Source: Pigmentibacter ruber
GTDB lineage: Bacteria > Bdellovibrionota_B > Oligoflexia > Silvanigrellales > Silvanigrellaceae
NCBI RefSeq assembly: GCF_009792895.1
Contig: NZ_WSSC01000005.1
Location: forward strand, 62,001-126,000
Reading direction: 5' to 3'
Length of the DNA stretch: 64,000 bases
This document shows, one piece after another, positions 26,495-35,053 of this stretch. The position numbers and the translations under genes are program-made. The notes beneath the pieces are model-generated. The model was not told where the DNA came from and ran no database searches. It worked only from the letters and a program-made list of their open reading frames with translations. Every line of letters begins with the position of its first letter. Within the stretch, counting starts at the first letter, position 1.

Positions 26495-27775
26495 TTAGAA
26501 ATTGCAACCTATTCTAACTTTATTTGGATACTTAACAAGTAAAGCTTGGAGAGTTGCAAGTACTTTTAAATTATCAAATCCTTTAACTAATTCAATAGTA
26601 TCACCATCAAAATCACTTTGTTTATCAGGTGTTTTTTTTGAGTCATGTTTTGAACGATTGACTTTAACTTGCATTTTTTTAGTTTTCTTATTCTTTCCAT
26701 TCAATTTTTCTCTTAATTTTGCTCTTTCCTGCTTTTTTGCTTCTTGGGCTTCTTCGATAGTCTTGTGAGTTAAATAATCATCTGGCAAATAATGCATTAA
26801 AAATGAATGTAAAGCAAAATTTGTTTTCTTATTATCAAATATTTTATTTTTAATATTTTTTATTCCAAATTCATTTGCAAGACTTAAGGCTTTAATATCT
26901 GCAATAGGTGTTTTATGAATATTATATTCAAAATTTAAAAGATCTGTTTGTATTTTTTTATTAGATGATTTTTCATTTCTAATATCATAGCCAAATTCAT
27001 ATAATCTAATTTGGAGTAGAAAAGGAGAAATATTAGTTCCTAGTGTTTGTTTAATTTTCTCAATCTGAGCTTGAATTTCTGATTCACTAGCCCATGCACC
27101 TATTCCATTTTCTGCCATCCTTTTCCAAGGAAAAAGAGGTCCTGGATCGAGTTTTCTATCTACAGCAATATCAGAGTGTCCAACGATACATAAAGGATCA
27201 ATATTATATCTATCTTGAATATCTTTAGCTAAAGAAATAATAAGTTTTTGTTGCTCATCAGGAAAATCTATCCATTCGATAGAATCTTGGTCACAAAATT
27301 TTTTATTGTTTTTACACTTAAAACCTAAGTTTACAATTTCTATTCCAATAGAAATAACATTAACATTTTTTCTATTTTTCCAAAGACTGGTTCCAGCATG
27401 TTGAGCTCTTCTATCTTCGCTAACAATTTTGTAGACGGTTTTTCCACTTGCAGGGACAAGCCAATGGGAACTATTTCCACCTGTTGTTAAAGCTCTGAGG
27501 GATTTTTTATAGGGCTGCGCAGTGTAATGAAATACCATGGTACAAATTTTTTCATTTTGGATTCTATTTGGGTATTGTTCGTCAGTAATGTAGTCGTCAT
27601 TAATATCATATTTTATCACATCTTTAGTTTCTTTTGGCTTTTCATAAATGACTTCTTTATTTGTTTTGTAGTGCTCAGAAAACTCATCTTCGTTGCGATC
27701 AATGGTTTTATTACTTGAAGTACAGCCAGTAAGCATAAAGATCAGGATGAGTTTATATAAGTGAGTTCTTTTCAT
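26495..27775 (-). CDS. N-acetylmuramoyl-L-alanine amidase lipoprotein
   Basis: Amidase_2 (AmpD/PGRP-like) zinc enzyme that cuts the amide bond between muramic acid and the stem peptide. Visible: MVFHYTAQPYKKS (zinc histidine), GGNSSHWLV, GIEIVNLG, VGHSDIAVDRKLDPGPLFPW with the second histidine and aspartate. ATG 27775 gives a lipoprotein signal ending in LTGC (Cys18), which is why it is preferred over TTG 27844. A basic linker around residues 355-400 (many Lys/Arg) precedes a short C-terminal module. That linker is unusual and could bind DNA or acidic polymers. Confidence 0.83.
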   Translation of the reverse strand: MKRTHLYKLILIFMLTGCTSSNKTIDRNEDEFSEHYKTNKEVIYEKPKETKDVIKYDINDDYITDEQYPNRIQNEKICTMVFHYTAQPYKKSLRALTTGGNSSHWLVPASGKTVYKIVSEDRRAQHAGTSLWKNRKNVNVISIGIEIVNLGFKCKNNKKFCDQDSIEWIDFPDEQQKLIISLAKDIQDRYNIDPLCIVGHSDIAVDRKLDPGPLFPWKRMAENGIGAWASESEIQAQIEKIKQTLGTNISPFLLQIRLYEFGYDIRNEKSSNKKIQTDLLNFEYNIHKTPIADIKALSLANEFGIKNIKNKIFDNKKTNFALHSFLMHYLPDDYLTHKTIEEAQEAKKQERAKLREKLNGKNKKTKKMQVKVNRSKHDSKKTPDKQSDFDGDTIELVKGFDNLKVLATLQALLVKYPNKVRIGCNF

Positions 27776-27910
27776 ATTTAGTAGAAAACCTAACCTCTTA
27801 GTTTGAAAGTAACCATCAGACAACCTATAATCGAAATGTTTCAACAGATAATTAAACTTTTAAAGAAAGTGTCCTGACTTATAGTAAAAAAAATGACATT
27901 TTATTTTAGG

Positions 27911-27936
27911 TATAATGAATTTTACAAGAATTCATT
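27911..27936 (+). promoter_or_regulatory. -10 element and overlapping hairpin before the 27953 lipoprotein gene
   Basis: TATAAT (27911-27916) is a perfect -10 hexamer, though no good -35 is visible. Overlapping it, AATGAATT (27914-27921) and AATTCATT (27929-27936) form an 8-bp inverted repeat with a run of T and then GGAAGGAG. Because the start site would fall inside the palindrome, an operator role is more likely than an RNA hairpin. Confidence 0.35.
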
Positions 27937-27952
27937 TTTTGGAAGGAGTTTT

Positions 27953-29290
27953 ATGCTTCAAAATTTATCCAATTTAACTACAATAAGATATTTGTGTAGA
28001 TTTTTTATGCTGATTGGTGTTTTAGAATTATGCATTGCTTGTCAAACAACAAATAAATCCGATCAAAATAAAATTAAAAGCGGAAGTTCAATAAATGAAA
28101 ATTTAGGAGATGATGCTAGTTATATTTTAATCGGCGCAAAAGGCAGAGCTGGAAAAGGTGCTGTTTTTAAATGCACTTTAGACGGATATGAATGTTATGA
28201 ATTTTTAGGAGGTAACAAACGTTTTTCTCCACCTGAAAATAGATCATTTAAAACAGTGACTATTTTTAATGGTGATGTTTTTGGTGCAAGTATTAATGTG
28301 TTTAATAAAAAAATATTTATTGGAGCAACTGGAAGAGATAATAAAAAGGCAAATGATACAGGAAGTATTTCTAGTGCAAATTATAAAGATGAAGTGGGAT
28401 CATTATTTGAATGTGATTTGGAAGGAAATGAATGTAGAGAGTTTTTAGGTGGTCATCTGCCATTTGAAAATTCTCAAGCGATAGTTCCAGTGAAATTACT
28501 TTCGAGTGATCATTTTGCTTCAAGCATTGCTGTTATTCAAAATAAATTATTTATTGGTGTGCCAGGTAGAGATGGGAATGACCTAGATGATATTGGAGGA
28601 ATTTTTCAATGTAACTTAGACGGGAAAAATTGCTTTGAATTTTTAGGTGGTAAAGCTAAAAATAAAGGGATTTTAAGTCAATTATCTAATGATGATTCAT
28701 TTGGAACGAGTTTATTACCATTTAATAATTTTATGTATGTTGGTGTTCCGAATAAAAATTCGGGAAGTGGAAATGTAATGAAATGTACAATTGATGGAAC
28801 AAAGTGTGATTTTTTTAATTTAAAAAATTTGCGCCTTGCTTCTAATAACAATTTTGGAGTTAGTCTAGTTGCTGCAAAAAATAATATTTATATAGGCGCA
28901 ACTGGAAGAAGCGGAGTTCCAATCACTGATCCGCAGCAATATGATCTGGGAGCAGTGTTTAAATGTAACTTAGATGGTAACAACTGCACTGAAATAATTG
29001 GTGGAGAAAATAAAGACAGTGTTTCTAAACTTAAATTAGGACCTAGAGACAATTTAGGAATGAGCTTAGCAGTTTTCAAGAATTATATTTTTATTGGTGT
29101 TCCTGGTAGAATGAATCCCCAAAACCAAAGAACAGGAGCTGTTTTTAGATGCGATCTCAATGGTAATAATTGTGTAGAATTTATTGGAGGCAAAAGTGAT
29201 GGCTATCTTGATTCGGAGAGTTTGGATCTCCTAGATGGAGACCAATTTGGTTCAAGTTTATTTGTAGTTTCAAAGAGTTACTTAAATTAG
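27953..29290 (+). CDS. six-repeat FG-GAP-like lipoprotein
   Basis: The function is unknown. ATG 27953 is chosen because GGAAGGAG lies 4-5 bp upstream and a lipoprotein-like signal follows, ending ELCIAC with Cys30. The mature part is about six repeats of 50-75 residues. The pattern is (I/L)(F/Y)IG-A/V-x-GR, then GAVFKC-x-LDG-x2-C-x-E-(F/I)-(L/I)-GG, then D-x-FG-x-SL. This resembles FG-GAP/integrin-type beta-propeller blades, each with a CxxxDGxxC pair likely to form a disulfide. Repeat 4 lacks the GG segment. A paralogue is encoded at 57872-59974. Surface or periplasmic binding is inferred. Confidence 0.75.
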   Translation: MLQNLSNLTTIRYLCRFFMLIGVLELCIACQTTNKSDQNKIKSGSSINENLGDDASYILIGAKGRAGKGAVFKCTLDGYECYEFLGGNKRFSPPENRSFKTVTIFNGDVFGASINVFNKKIFIGATGRDNKKANDTGSISSANYKDEVGSLFECDLEGNECREFLGGHLPFENSQAIVPVKLLSSDHFASSIAVIQNKLFIGVPGRDGNDLDDIGGIFQCNLDGKNCFEFLGGKAKNKGILSQLSNDDSFGTSLLPFNNFMYVGVPNKNSGSGNVMKCTIDGTKCDFFNLKNLRLASNNNFGVSLVAAKNNIYIGATGRSGVPITDPQQYDLGAVFKCNLDGNNCTEIIGGENKDSVSKLKLGPRDNLGMSLAVFKNYIFIGVPGRMNPQNQRTGAVFRCDLNGNNCVEFIGGKSDGYLDSESLDLLDGDQFGSSLFVVSKSYLN

Positions 29291-29453
29291 TCTTTTTTAC
29301 TTGCTTCTTTAATAAATTTCCTATATCAAACTTCGGATGTTTTTTTGCCTTACCGATGAGGTTTTCGTGAACGTTTTCTCTGAATACAATCAAAACTTGA
29401 AGTGCTCTAGGGAAAAAAACCTTTTTGGTGATTTTATTTTATAAGTTATTTTT

Positions 29454-29480
29454 AGCTCCGCATTGCGGGGCTTTTTTTTT
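29454..29480 (+). terminator. strong rho-independent terminator between the lipoprotein gene and argG
   Basis: AGCTCCGC (29454-29461) pairs with GCGGGGCT (29465-29472), 8 bp including one G-U pair, with a 3-base loop, followed by a run of nine T. It lies 164 bp after the lipoprotein stop and only about 40 bp before argG. It ends the upstream transcript or attenuates an argG leader. Confidence 0.85.
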
Positions 29481-29518
29481 GGCTAAATTTAGAAGTTTTT
29501 ATATTAGGAGATTTCATT

Positions 29519-31174
29519 ATGACAGAATATGTAAAAGTAGCCTCTTATGAAGGTCGCAAAGGAGAAATTCGTAAGGTTGTTTTATTGTACTCTGGTGGCT
29601 TAGACACATCTGTTATGTTGAAGTGGATTCAGGAATATTATCAAGCAGAAGTGATAGCTTTGACCATAGATATTGGGCAACAAGCTGATAATTTAGAAGA
29701 AATTAAACAAAAAGCCCTTCGTTTAGGAGCTAAAAAAGCTTACGTCATAGATGCAAAAAAAGAGTTTGCATACCACTATTTAGCAAAAGGTATTAAAGCA
29801 AACGCCCGTTACCAAGGAGATTACCATCTTGCAACTCCTCTGGGGCGTCCATTGCTAGCTAAAATAGCTGTTGATATTGCGCGCGAAGAAAATTGTGACT
29901 GTATTGCACACGGATGTACCGGAAAAGGCAACGATCAAGTCCGTATTGAAGGAACAATTTTAACATTAGCTCCAGAAATGAAAATCATTGCTCCTGTACG
30001 TGAATGGGGAATGGGACGAGATGAAGAGTTAGAATATGCTAGAAAGCATGATATTCCTGTAAAACAAACAAAAGATTCTCCTTACAGTTATGATGACAAT
30101 ATGTGGGGCGTGTCAGCAGAGGGTGGGGAAATTGAAAATCCAGCCTTAATTCCTAATCTCCCAGCTATCCTACAAGTTTGTAATATTGTAGAAAAAACAC
30201 CTAATGAAGCAGAGATTTTGAAAATAGGATTTTTAAGAGGAGTTCCTGTACAGATGAATGGAAATGATCTTGATCTTCCAACTATTATCAATGATTTGAA
30301 TAAACTAGGCGCTCTACATGGGGTGGGTGTGACTCATCACTTAGAAGATAGGGTTGTCGGGTTAAAAGTAAGAGGGGTATATGAAGCTCCAGCTGCACAC
30401 ATTATCATACGTGCCCATGAAACTTTGGAAAAGTTTGTATGTACTCGCCAAGAAAATGAATTCAAAACATTAGTAGATCAAAAATGGGGTTATCTTTGCT
30501 ATGGAGCTATGTGGCATGAACCCTTAATGGATGATTTAAACGCATTTATAGAAAAAATAAATGAAAAAGTAACAGGGTTGGTTACTGTAAAACTCTTTAA
30601 AGGTAGAGCGGATGTGATTGCTGTTGAAACTCCAAATAGTATTTTTGATGAAAAATTAGCAACTTTTATGAAGAGTAATGCTTTTAATCAAAATGCTTCA
30701 GCAGGATTTACTGAAATTTATACCATGCAAATGCGTTTATCACAGGAAAAAGAAAGATACGCCTTAGTTTCGGTTGGGGGAGATGAAAACAAACAAAAAT
30801 TCACACCTTTAATTGATGAATTAAATAAACAAGGTTTTTTACTTTTTGCTACAAAAGGAACTCATGCATATTTAGCTAAACATGGAATTAAAAGCGTTCT
30901 TGTGCATAAAGCTAATGAAGAAAGTCATAAACCTAATTTAATTGATTTATTAAAACAAAATAGATTTGATTTGGTTGTTAATGTTCCAAATCCATCAAAA
31001 TTACCAAATGAAGAAATAGATGGAAAAAATATTAGGAATTGGAGTGTTAAAAATGGAGTTCAACTTATAACAGATTTTGAAGTGCTTAAAGTTACTGTTG
31101 AAAAAATGGCTAAAACTCCAAAATCAGGTGTTTCTAAAGCAGTAGAATCTTCCAAAAAACCAGCATTGCTTTAA
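29519..31174 (+). CDS. argG: argininosuccinate synthase fused to a C-terminal MGS-like domain
   Basis: Residues 1-400 are argininosuccinate synthase (citrulline plus aspartate plus ATP): the PP-loop LLYSGGLDTSVMLKWI, AHGCTGKGNDQVRIE, YSYDDNMWGVSAEGGEIENP and GFTEIYTMQMRLS. From about residue 408 an MGS-like domain follows, ALVSVGGDENKQKF, then GFLLFATKGTHAYLAKHGI with the phosphate-binding ATKGT at 444-448, and VHKANEESHKPNLIDLL. It closely resembles the allosteric C-terminal domain of carbamoyl-phosphate synthase CarB. A Lys/Ser-rich tail ends the protein. 551 residues is about 150 more than usual. TTAGGAG precedes ATG 29519. The gene heads a cluster with pyrimidine genes. Confidence 0.93.
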   Translation: MTEYVKVASYEGRKGEIRKVVLLYSGGLDTSVMLKWIQEYYQAEVIALTIDIGQQADNLEEIKQKALRLGAKKAYVIDAKKEFAYHYLAKGIKANARYQGDYHLATPLGRPLLAKIAVDIAREENCDCIAHGCTGKGNDQVRIEGTILTLAPEMKIIAPVREWGMGRDEELEYARKHDIPVKQTKDSPYSYDDNMWGVSAEGGEIENPALIPNLPAILQVCNIVEKTPNEAEILKIGFLRGVPVQMNGNDLDLPTIINDLNKLGALHGVGVTHHLEDRVVGLKVRGVYEAPAAHIIIRAHETLEKFVCTRQENEFKTLVDQKWGYLCYGAMWHEPLMDDLNAFIEKINEKVTGLVTVKLFKGRADVIAVETPNSIFDEKLATFMKSNAFNQNASAGFTEIYTMQMRLSQEKERYALVSVGGDENKQKFTPLIDELNKQGFLLFATKGTHAYLAKHGIKSVLVHKANEESHKPNLIDLLKQNRFDLVVNVPNPSKLPNEEIDGKNIRNWSVKNGVQLITDFEVLKVTVEKMAKTPKSGVSKAVESSKKPALL

Positions 31175-31186
31175 GGATATTGAAAT

Positions 31187-32167
31187 ATGTGGAATCCACT
31201 TACAAAACTTTCAGGGTTGATCTCTGGTCAAGGTGGGTTCGTCAATGCTCATGCGCATTTTGATCGAGCTTACTCAGTTACTTTAAATGATTTCAACTCT
31301 ACTCAAGGAAATATCAATAGCCAATTGCAGGAAAAATGGCAGTTAGTAGATCGATTTAAAAAAACTGCTACTGAAGACATATATTTTCAGCACATAATTA
31401 CGGCCTTGCAATTGCAGAGCGAGCAAGGAATAAGAAACTGCCTTTCTTTTATTGATTGTGATTCTGTTGCAGGTGAAAGAGCATTAAAAGCAGCAATCAA
31501 AGCAAAAGATTATGCAAGTAAAGAATTAAAAATGCGATTTTTGATAGCATGCCAAACCTTAAAAGGTGTTATTGACCCAGAAGCACGTAAATGGTTTGAA
31601 AAATCTTTGGAGCATGTAGATATTATTGGTGGACTTCCTGGGGCAGATGCAGGAGCTGAAGAACAGCATTTGAATATTCTTCTTCAAGCAGCTAAAGAAA
31701 CAAATAAAAGGGTTCATGTTCATGTTGACCAATTAAATTCAGCAACTGAAAAAGAAACAGAGTTATTGGCACGGAAAGTTATTGAGTATGGTTTAGAAGG
31801 AAAAGTTACTGCAGTGCATGGAATTTCAATTGCAGCACATACCAAAAATTATCGCATGGAATTATATAAACTTTGCAATGATGCTGGTCTAAGTTTTGTT
31901 GCTTGTCCAACGGCTTGGATAGATAGTAGACGTAATGAAACACTGTCACCAACACACAACTCAATCACCCCAATTGATGAAATGATTCCAGCTGGTCTTA
32001 CTGTTGCGTTAGGTTCTGATAATATTTGTGATATATATAAACCTTTTGCAGATGGAAATCTTTTAACTGAATTAAGAGTTTTGTTAGAAGCAACACACTT
32101 TTATGAAATGGATGAATTGGTCAAAGTTGCTACTTTAAATGGATTAAAAGTTATGGGATTAGCGTAA
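31187..32167 (+). CDS. amidohydrolase, cytosine-deaminase-like
   Basis: A metal-dependent TIM-barrel hydrolase. Probable ligands are His22 and His24 (NAHAHFD), His177/His179 (HVHVDQ), His211 (AVHG) and Asp278 (GSDNICD). The VHG and GSDN elements resemble cytosine deaminase. The usual H-C-D-E motif is HVDQ, with Gln in place of the catalytic Glu, and the N-terminal beta-sandwich is nearly absent (326 residues). The substrate is therefore open. It starts 12 bp after argG and ends 2 bp before pyrD, so it acts in the same pathway set, perhaps pyrimidine salvage. Confidence 0.75.
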   Translation: MWNPLTKLSGLISGQGGFVNAHAHFDRAYSVTLNDFNSTQGNINSQLQEKWQLVDRFKKTATEDIYFQHIITALQLQSEQGIRNCLSFIDCDSVAGERALKAAIKAKDYASKELKMRFLIACQTLKGVIDPEARKWFEKSLEHVDIIGGLPGADAGAEEQHLNILLQAAKETNKRVHVHVDQLNSATEKETELLARKVIEYGLEGKVTAVHGISIAAHTKNYRMELYKLCNDAGLSFVACPTAWIDSRRNETLSPTHNSITPIDEMIPAGLTVALGSDNICDIYKPFADGNLLTELRVLLEATHFYEMDELVKVATLNGLKVMGLA

Positions 32168-32169
32168 TT

Positions 32170-33321
32170 ATGTATAATACTGCAGCTACTTACGATGAAA
32201 ATTATAAGAAAGGCCCTGATCCTCTTTTTGTAAAAGGAGGTAAGGTACCAATAGTTAAATATACAAAAAAAGCACAATATGAATTTTTGGGTTCACCCTT
32301 GCATATTCCATTTGGTGTTGCTGCTGGACCTTTATTAAATGCTGCATTTGTAAAAGTTGCATTAAATGCGGGTTTTTGTATGCCTGTATATAAAACAGTT
32401 CGTTCTTTAGAATGGAAAAGTAACGCTTGGCCAAATATATTAACAATTACTTCTAAAGAAAACTCTTTGTATGCAGAAAATGATAATAAAGTAATTGGTC
32501 GAAATTTAGGAACAGAAGATTTCCTATCTAGAAATCTTTCTATTTCAAATTCATTTGGTGTCCCAAGCCAAAAACCAGCAATTTGGCAGCAAGATTTTAT
32601 TCAACTTTGTAATTTATATTCTTCAACTGGTAGACAAATTGTTTTAAGTTTTCAAGGAAGTAGAGTAGAAAAAGCAAGCCCTAAAGAAACAAAAAAAGCT
32701 TTTTTCGATGATATTTCTAACGTAACTCAATTAGTCCTCGATTGTGTCAATTTGACAAGTAGTTGTACTATAGAAATAAATCTAAGTTGCCCGAATGAAG
32801 TGCAAAGTCCGTTATATAAGGATATCCAAAGTTCTGTAGAAGTAATTTGTTTAGTTAATTCTATTTTAACGCAACAAAAGAAAAAAGTTAATTTAATTGC
32901 AAAAATTGGTGTTTTATCTGAAGAAGACTTAAACAGATTTATTGGAGAAACGGCTGGTAAAATTGATGCTATTAGTGCAATTAATACAGTTTCAGCAGAT
33001 ATCAGAAAGCCAAATGGAGAAATCGCACTTGGAAGTGGATCTCCAAGTGGGGGGATATGTGGTGCTCTGATTTTTCAGCAAGGACTCCAAATGGTTTCTA
33101 GACTTTCAAAGATCAAAGAAAAGCAAGGGTTTAAAACATCAGAACTTTCAATAATTGGGGTTGGTGGAGTTATGTCTGCAGAACATTTTAATTCATATCT
33201 TTCAGCAGGTGCCAACGTGGTACATGCAGCAACTGGTATGATGTGGAATTTAAATTTAGCAGCAGAAATTGCTGAAGCATTAAAAGTTCCGTTTGAAAAA
33301 AGTTGGGAGGATTTATCATGA
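32170..33321 (+). CDS. pyrD: dihydroorotate dehydrogenase, class 1-like
   Basis: Oxidises dihydroorotate to orotate, the fourth step of pyrimidine synthesis, using FMN. Seen: HIPFGVAAGPLLNAAFVK, EINLSCPNEVQSPLYKD with Cys207 where class 1 enzymes place their catalytic cysteine, IAKIGVL, INTVSADIRKP, and the C-terminal FMN phosphate site IIGVGGVMSAEHFNSYLSAG. Class 2 enzymes have serine instead. No pyrK subunit gene adjoins, so it resembles class 1A. At 383 residues it is longer than the usual 310-340, the extra being in the first third. The stop overlaps pyrE (ATGA). Confidence 0.85.
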   Translation: MYNTAATYDENYKKGPDPLFVKGGKVPIVKYTKKAQYEFLGSPLHIPFGVAAGPLLNAAFVKVALNAGFCMPVYKTVRSLEWKSNAWPNILTITSKENSLYAENDNKVIGRNLGTEDFLSRNLSISNSFGVPSQKPAIWQQDFIQLCNLYSSTGRQIVLSFQGSRVEKASPKETKKAFFDDISNVTQLVLDCVNLTSSCTIEINLSCPNEVQSPLYKDIQSSVEVICLVNSILTQQKKKVNLIAKIGVLSEEDLNRFIGETAGKIDAISAINTVSADIRKPNGEIALGSGSPSGGICGALIFQQGLQMVSRLSKIKEKQGFKTSELSIIGVGGVMSAEHFNSYLSAGANVVHAATGMMWNLNLAAEIAEALKVPFEKSWEDLS

Positions 33322-33965
33322 TTCTTGATGCTGACATTCATGATATTGTTAGAGGATTTATAGAAACAAAAGTATTACAGATTAGTACAAACCCGATGTT
33401 TAAACTTGCGAGTGGAAAAGATTCTCCAGTCTATTTGGATCATCGCAAAATTTTCTCCCATGTCATGTTAAGAAAAAAAATAATTACAAAATGGGGGCAG
33501 TTTTTGAAATCTGAATTTCCGTCAGTTTTTGAAAATACTAGTAATATCGTTTTCGCAGGAACTGCCACTGCAGGGATAGCTCCTGCTTATGCTCTTTCAG
33601 AGTTTTTTAATTGTGGATTTGTTTATGTCAGGAGTAAACCTAAACAACATGGTTTGACATCAGTTATTGAAGGTTCTTTACCAACAAATGCAGTTGTTTT
33701 TGTAGTAGACGACATGATTACAACAGGTGGAAGCGTGCTTCAAGCTGTAGAATATGTAAAGATGGAACCTGTGAAGAGTATCTATGTTACGAGTATATCA
33801 ACACATCAATTGAAAAAGGCAAGTGAGTCTTTTGCAGTTAACCATGTCATTGCTAAAAGTCTTTTTAGAACCACTGATTTATTTGATGTTGCTTATGCTA
33901 AAGAATTTATTACTGGAAAAGAAATGAAAACAATCATGGAGTGGCTAACACAATTGGATGGTTAA
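33318..33965 (+). CDS. pyrE: orotate phosphoribosyltransferase
   Basis: Converts orotate and PRPP to orotidine monophosphate. The PRPP-binding motif VFVVDDMITTGGSVLQAVEY is intact. KLASGKDSPVYLDHRKIFS and AGTATAGIAPAYALSEFF match the family. ATG 33318 is preferred over the in-frame upstream start at 33303: GGGAGG lies 7 bp before it and it overlaps the pyrD stop by 4 bp. Length is 215 residues. The stop overlaps the next membrane protein gene by 8 bp. Confidence 0.92.
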   Translation: MILDADIHDIVRGFIETKVLQISTNPMFKLASGKDSPVYLDHRKIFSHVMLRKKIITKWGQFLKSEFPSVFENTSNIVFAGTATAGIAPAYALSEFFNCGFVYVRSKPKQHGLTSVIEGSLPTNAVVFVVDDMITTGGSVLQAVEYVKMEPVKSIYVTSISTHQLKKASESFAVNHVIAKSLFRTTDLFDVAYAKEFITGKEMKTIMEWLTQLDG

Positions 33966-35052
33966 ATACAATATTAAAGAAACTGTAAAATTTTTTTGGG
34001 AAAGAGATTACCGCTCCATTCTTCAAGGATTGAGAACAGCCATTGCTATACTCGTGGTAGTTTTCATTTACGCCTATTTTAAAGATATTTCTTTGTTTTT
34101 TATGGGAATTTGCGCTCTTGGACTTAGTCAATCAAGCGCACGAACCTTGTACTGGCGTTTTGAAGTAAACATGTTACTTTCTTTTTTTATTTCAATAATG
34201 CTGGTTTTTATTTCATACCCTTATTCTTTTTATATATCCACAACATATATATTTTTATTTTTAATTACTTTTTTATTATATGTTTGTACATATTATCAAA
34301 TTACAAGTCTTTTTTCTATTTGGGCATATTTTATTCCATTAAATAGTATCATGACTATAAAAACGCACAATGATTTTATAAAATATCTTTTAATGGATAC
34401 TGTCGCTTTTTCAATTTGTTATTTAGTTTCAGTTTTAATTATTCCACCGAAGCTAAAAAAAGAGTGCTATTATGAATTAAAATCAGTGTTACATGAAGTA
34501 AATTCTTATTTGCAGAGTTTAAATATTTACATGAACGACAAATCTGATAAAAATTCACTAGTGCTTACTATGAAACGAGAAAAAATATTTTTTCGTCTAA
34601 AAAATGTACGAATTCTTTTAAATGAATTAACTTTAATAATTAAAAAAGGAAAAAAAAGTACAAAAAATGAATTATTTCCTTTTTATATTCTTATTAAATT
34701 AATTGAAAAATATGTTGAAAATATTTTAGGAATATCAATTAAAATTAGAGGTTTAAATATAAACTTAGAACTAGAAGATTATTTCTTAAAATTTAAAAAT
34801 TTAATAGATAAAATTAATCAAGATTTAATCAAATTTTTATCAAATTTGTCTCTAATTAATTTAAAAGATTTGGGTATTATATTTGAAAAATGGTATTTAA
34901 ATATTTTGGTAGAGTTTAGAAAATTTGAGAAAATTGGGCTACGTTTTTCTGGTAATGAAGAATTTAATGAAATATTATTTCTGGTTTTTTTATTGAAAGA
35001 TAACATAAGTTTAATAAATAAAGAATTTAAAATATTAAGCAAAGCAGAATAA
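33958..35052 (+). CDS. FUSC-type membrane protein (first of pair)
   Basis: The first 170 residues hold about six hydrophobic segments starting with LQGLRTAIAILVVVFIYAYF, the layout of FUSC/aromatic-acid-exporter (ArAE) proteins. The remaining 195 residues are a charged, mainly helical cytoplasmic region with coiled-coil character. The closest recognised theme is YccS/AaeB-like half-transporters. The substrate is unknown. It overlaps pyrE by 8 bp and is followed 1 bp later by a second protein of the same type, so the two may form a heteromeric exporter. Confidence 0.65.
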   Translation: MVKYNIKETVKFFWERDYRSILQGLRTAIAILVVVFIYAYFKDISLFFMGICALGLSQSSARTLYWRFEVNMLLSFFISIMLVFISYPYSFYISTTYIFLFLITFLLYVCTYYQITSLFSIWAYFIPLNSIMTIKTHNDFIKYLLMDTVAFSICYLVSVLIIPPKLKKECYYELKSVLHEVNSYLQSLNIYMNDKSDKNSLVLTMKREKIFFRLKNVRILLNELTLIIKKGKKSTKNELFPFYILIKLIEKYVENILGISIKIRGLNINLELEDYFLKFKNLIDKINQDLIKFLSNLSLINLKDLGIIFEKWYLNILVEFRKFEKIGLRFSGNEEFNEILFLVFLLKDNISLINKEFKILSKAE

Positions 35053-35053
35053 T

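Noticed and set aside
29337-29444. 35-codon ORF as an arginine leader peptide for argG
   Set aside because: It contains a single Arg codon and no arginine run, and no clear ribosome binding site, so classic attenuation is not supported.
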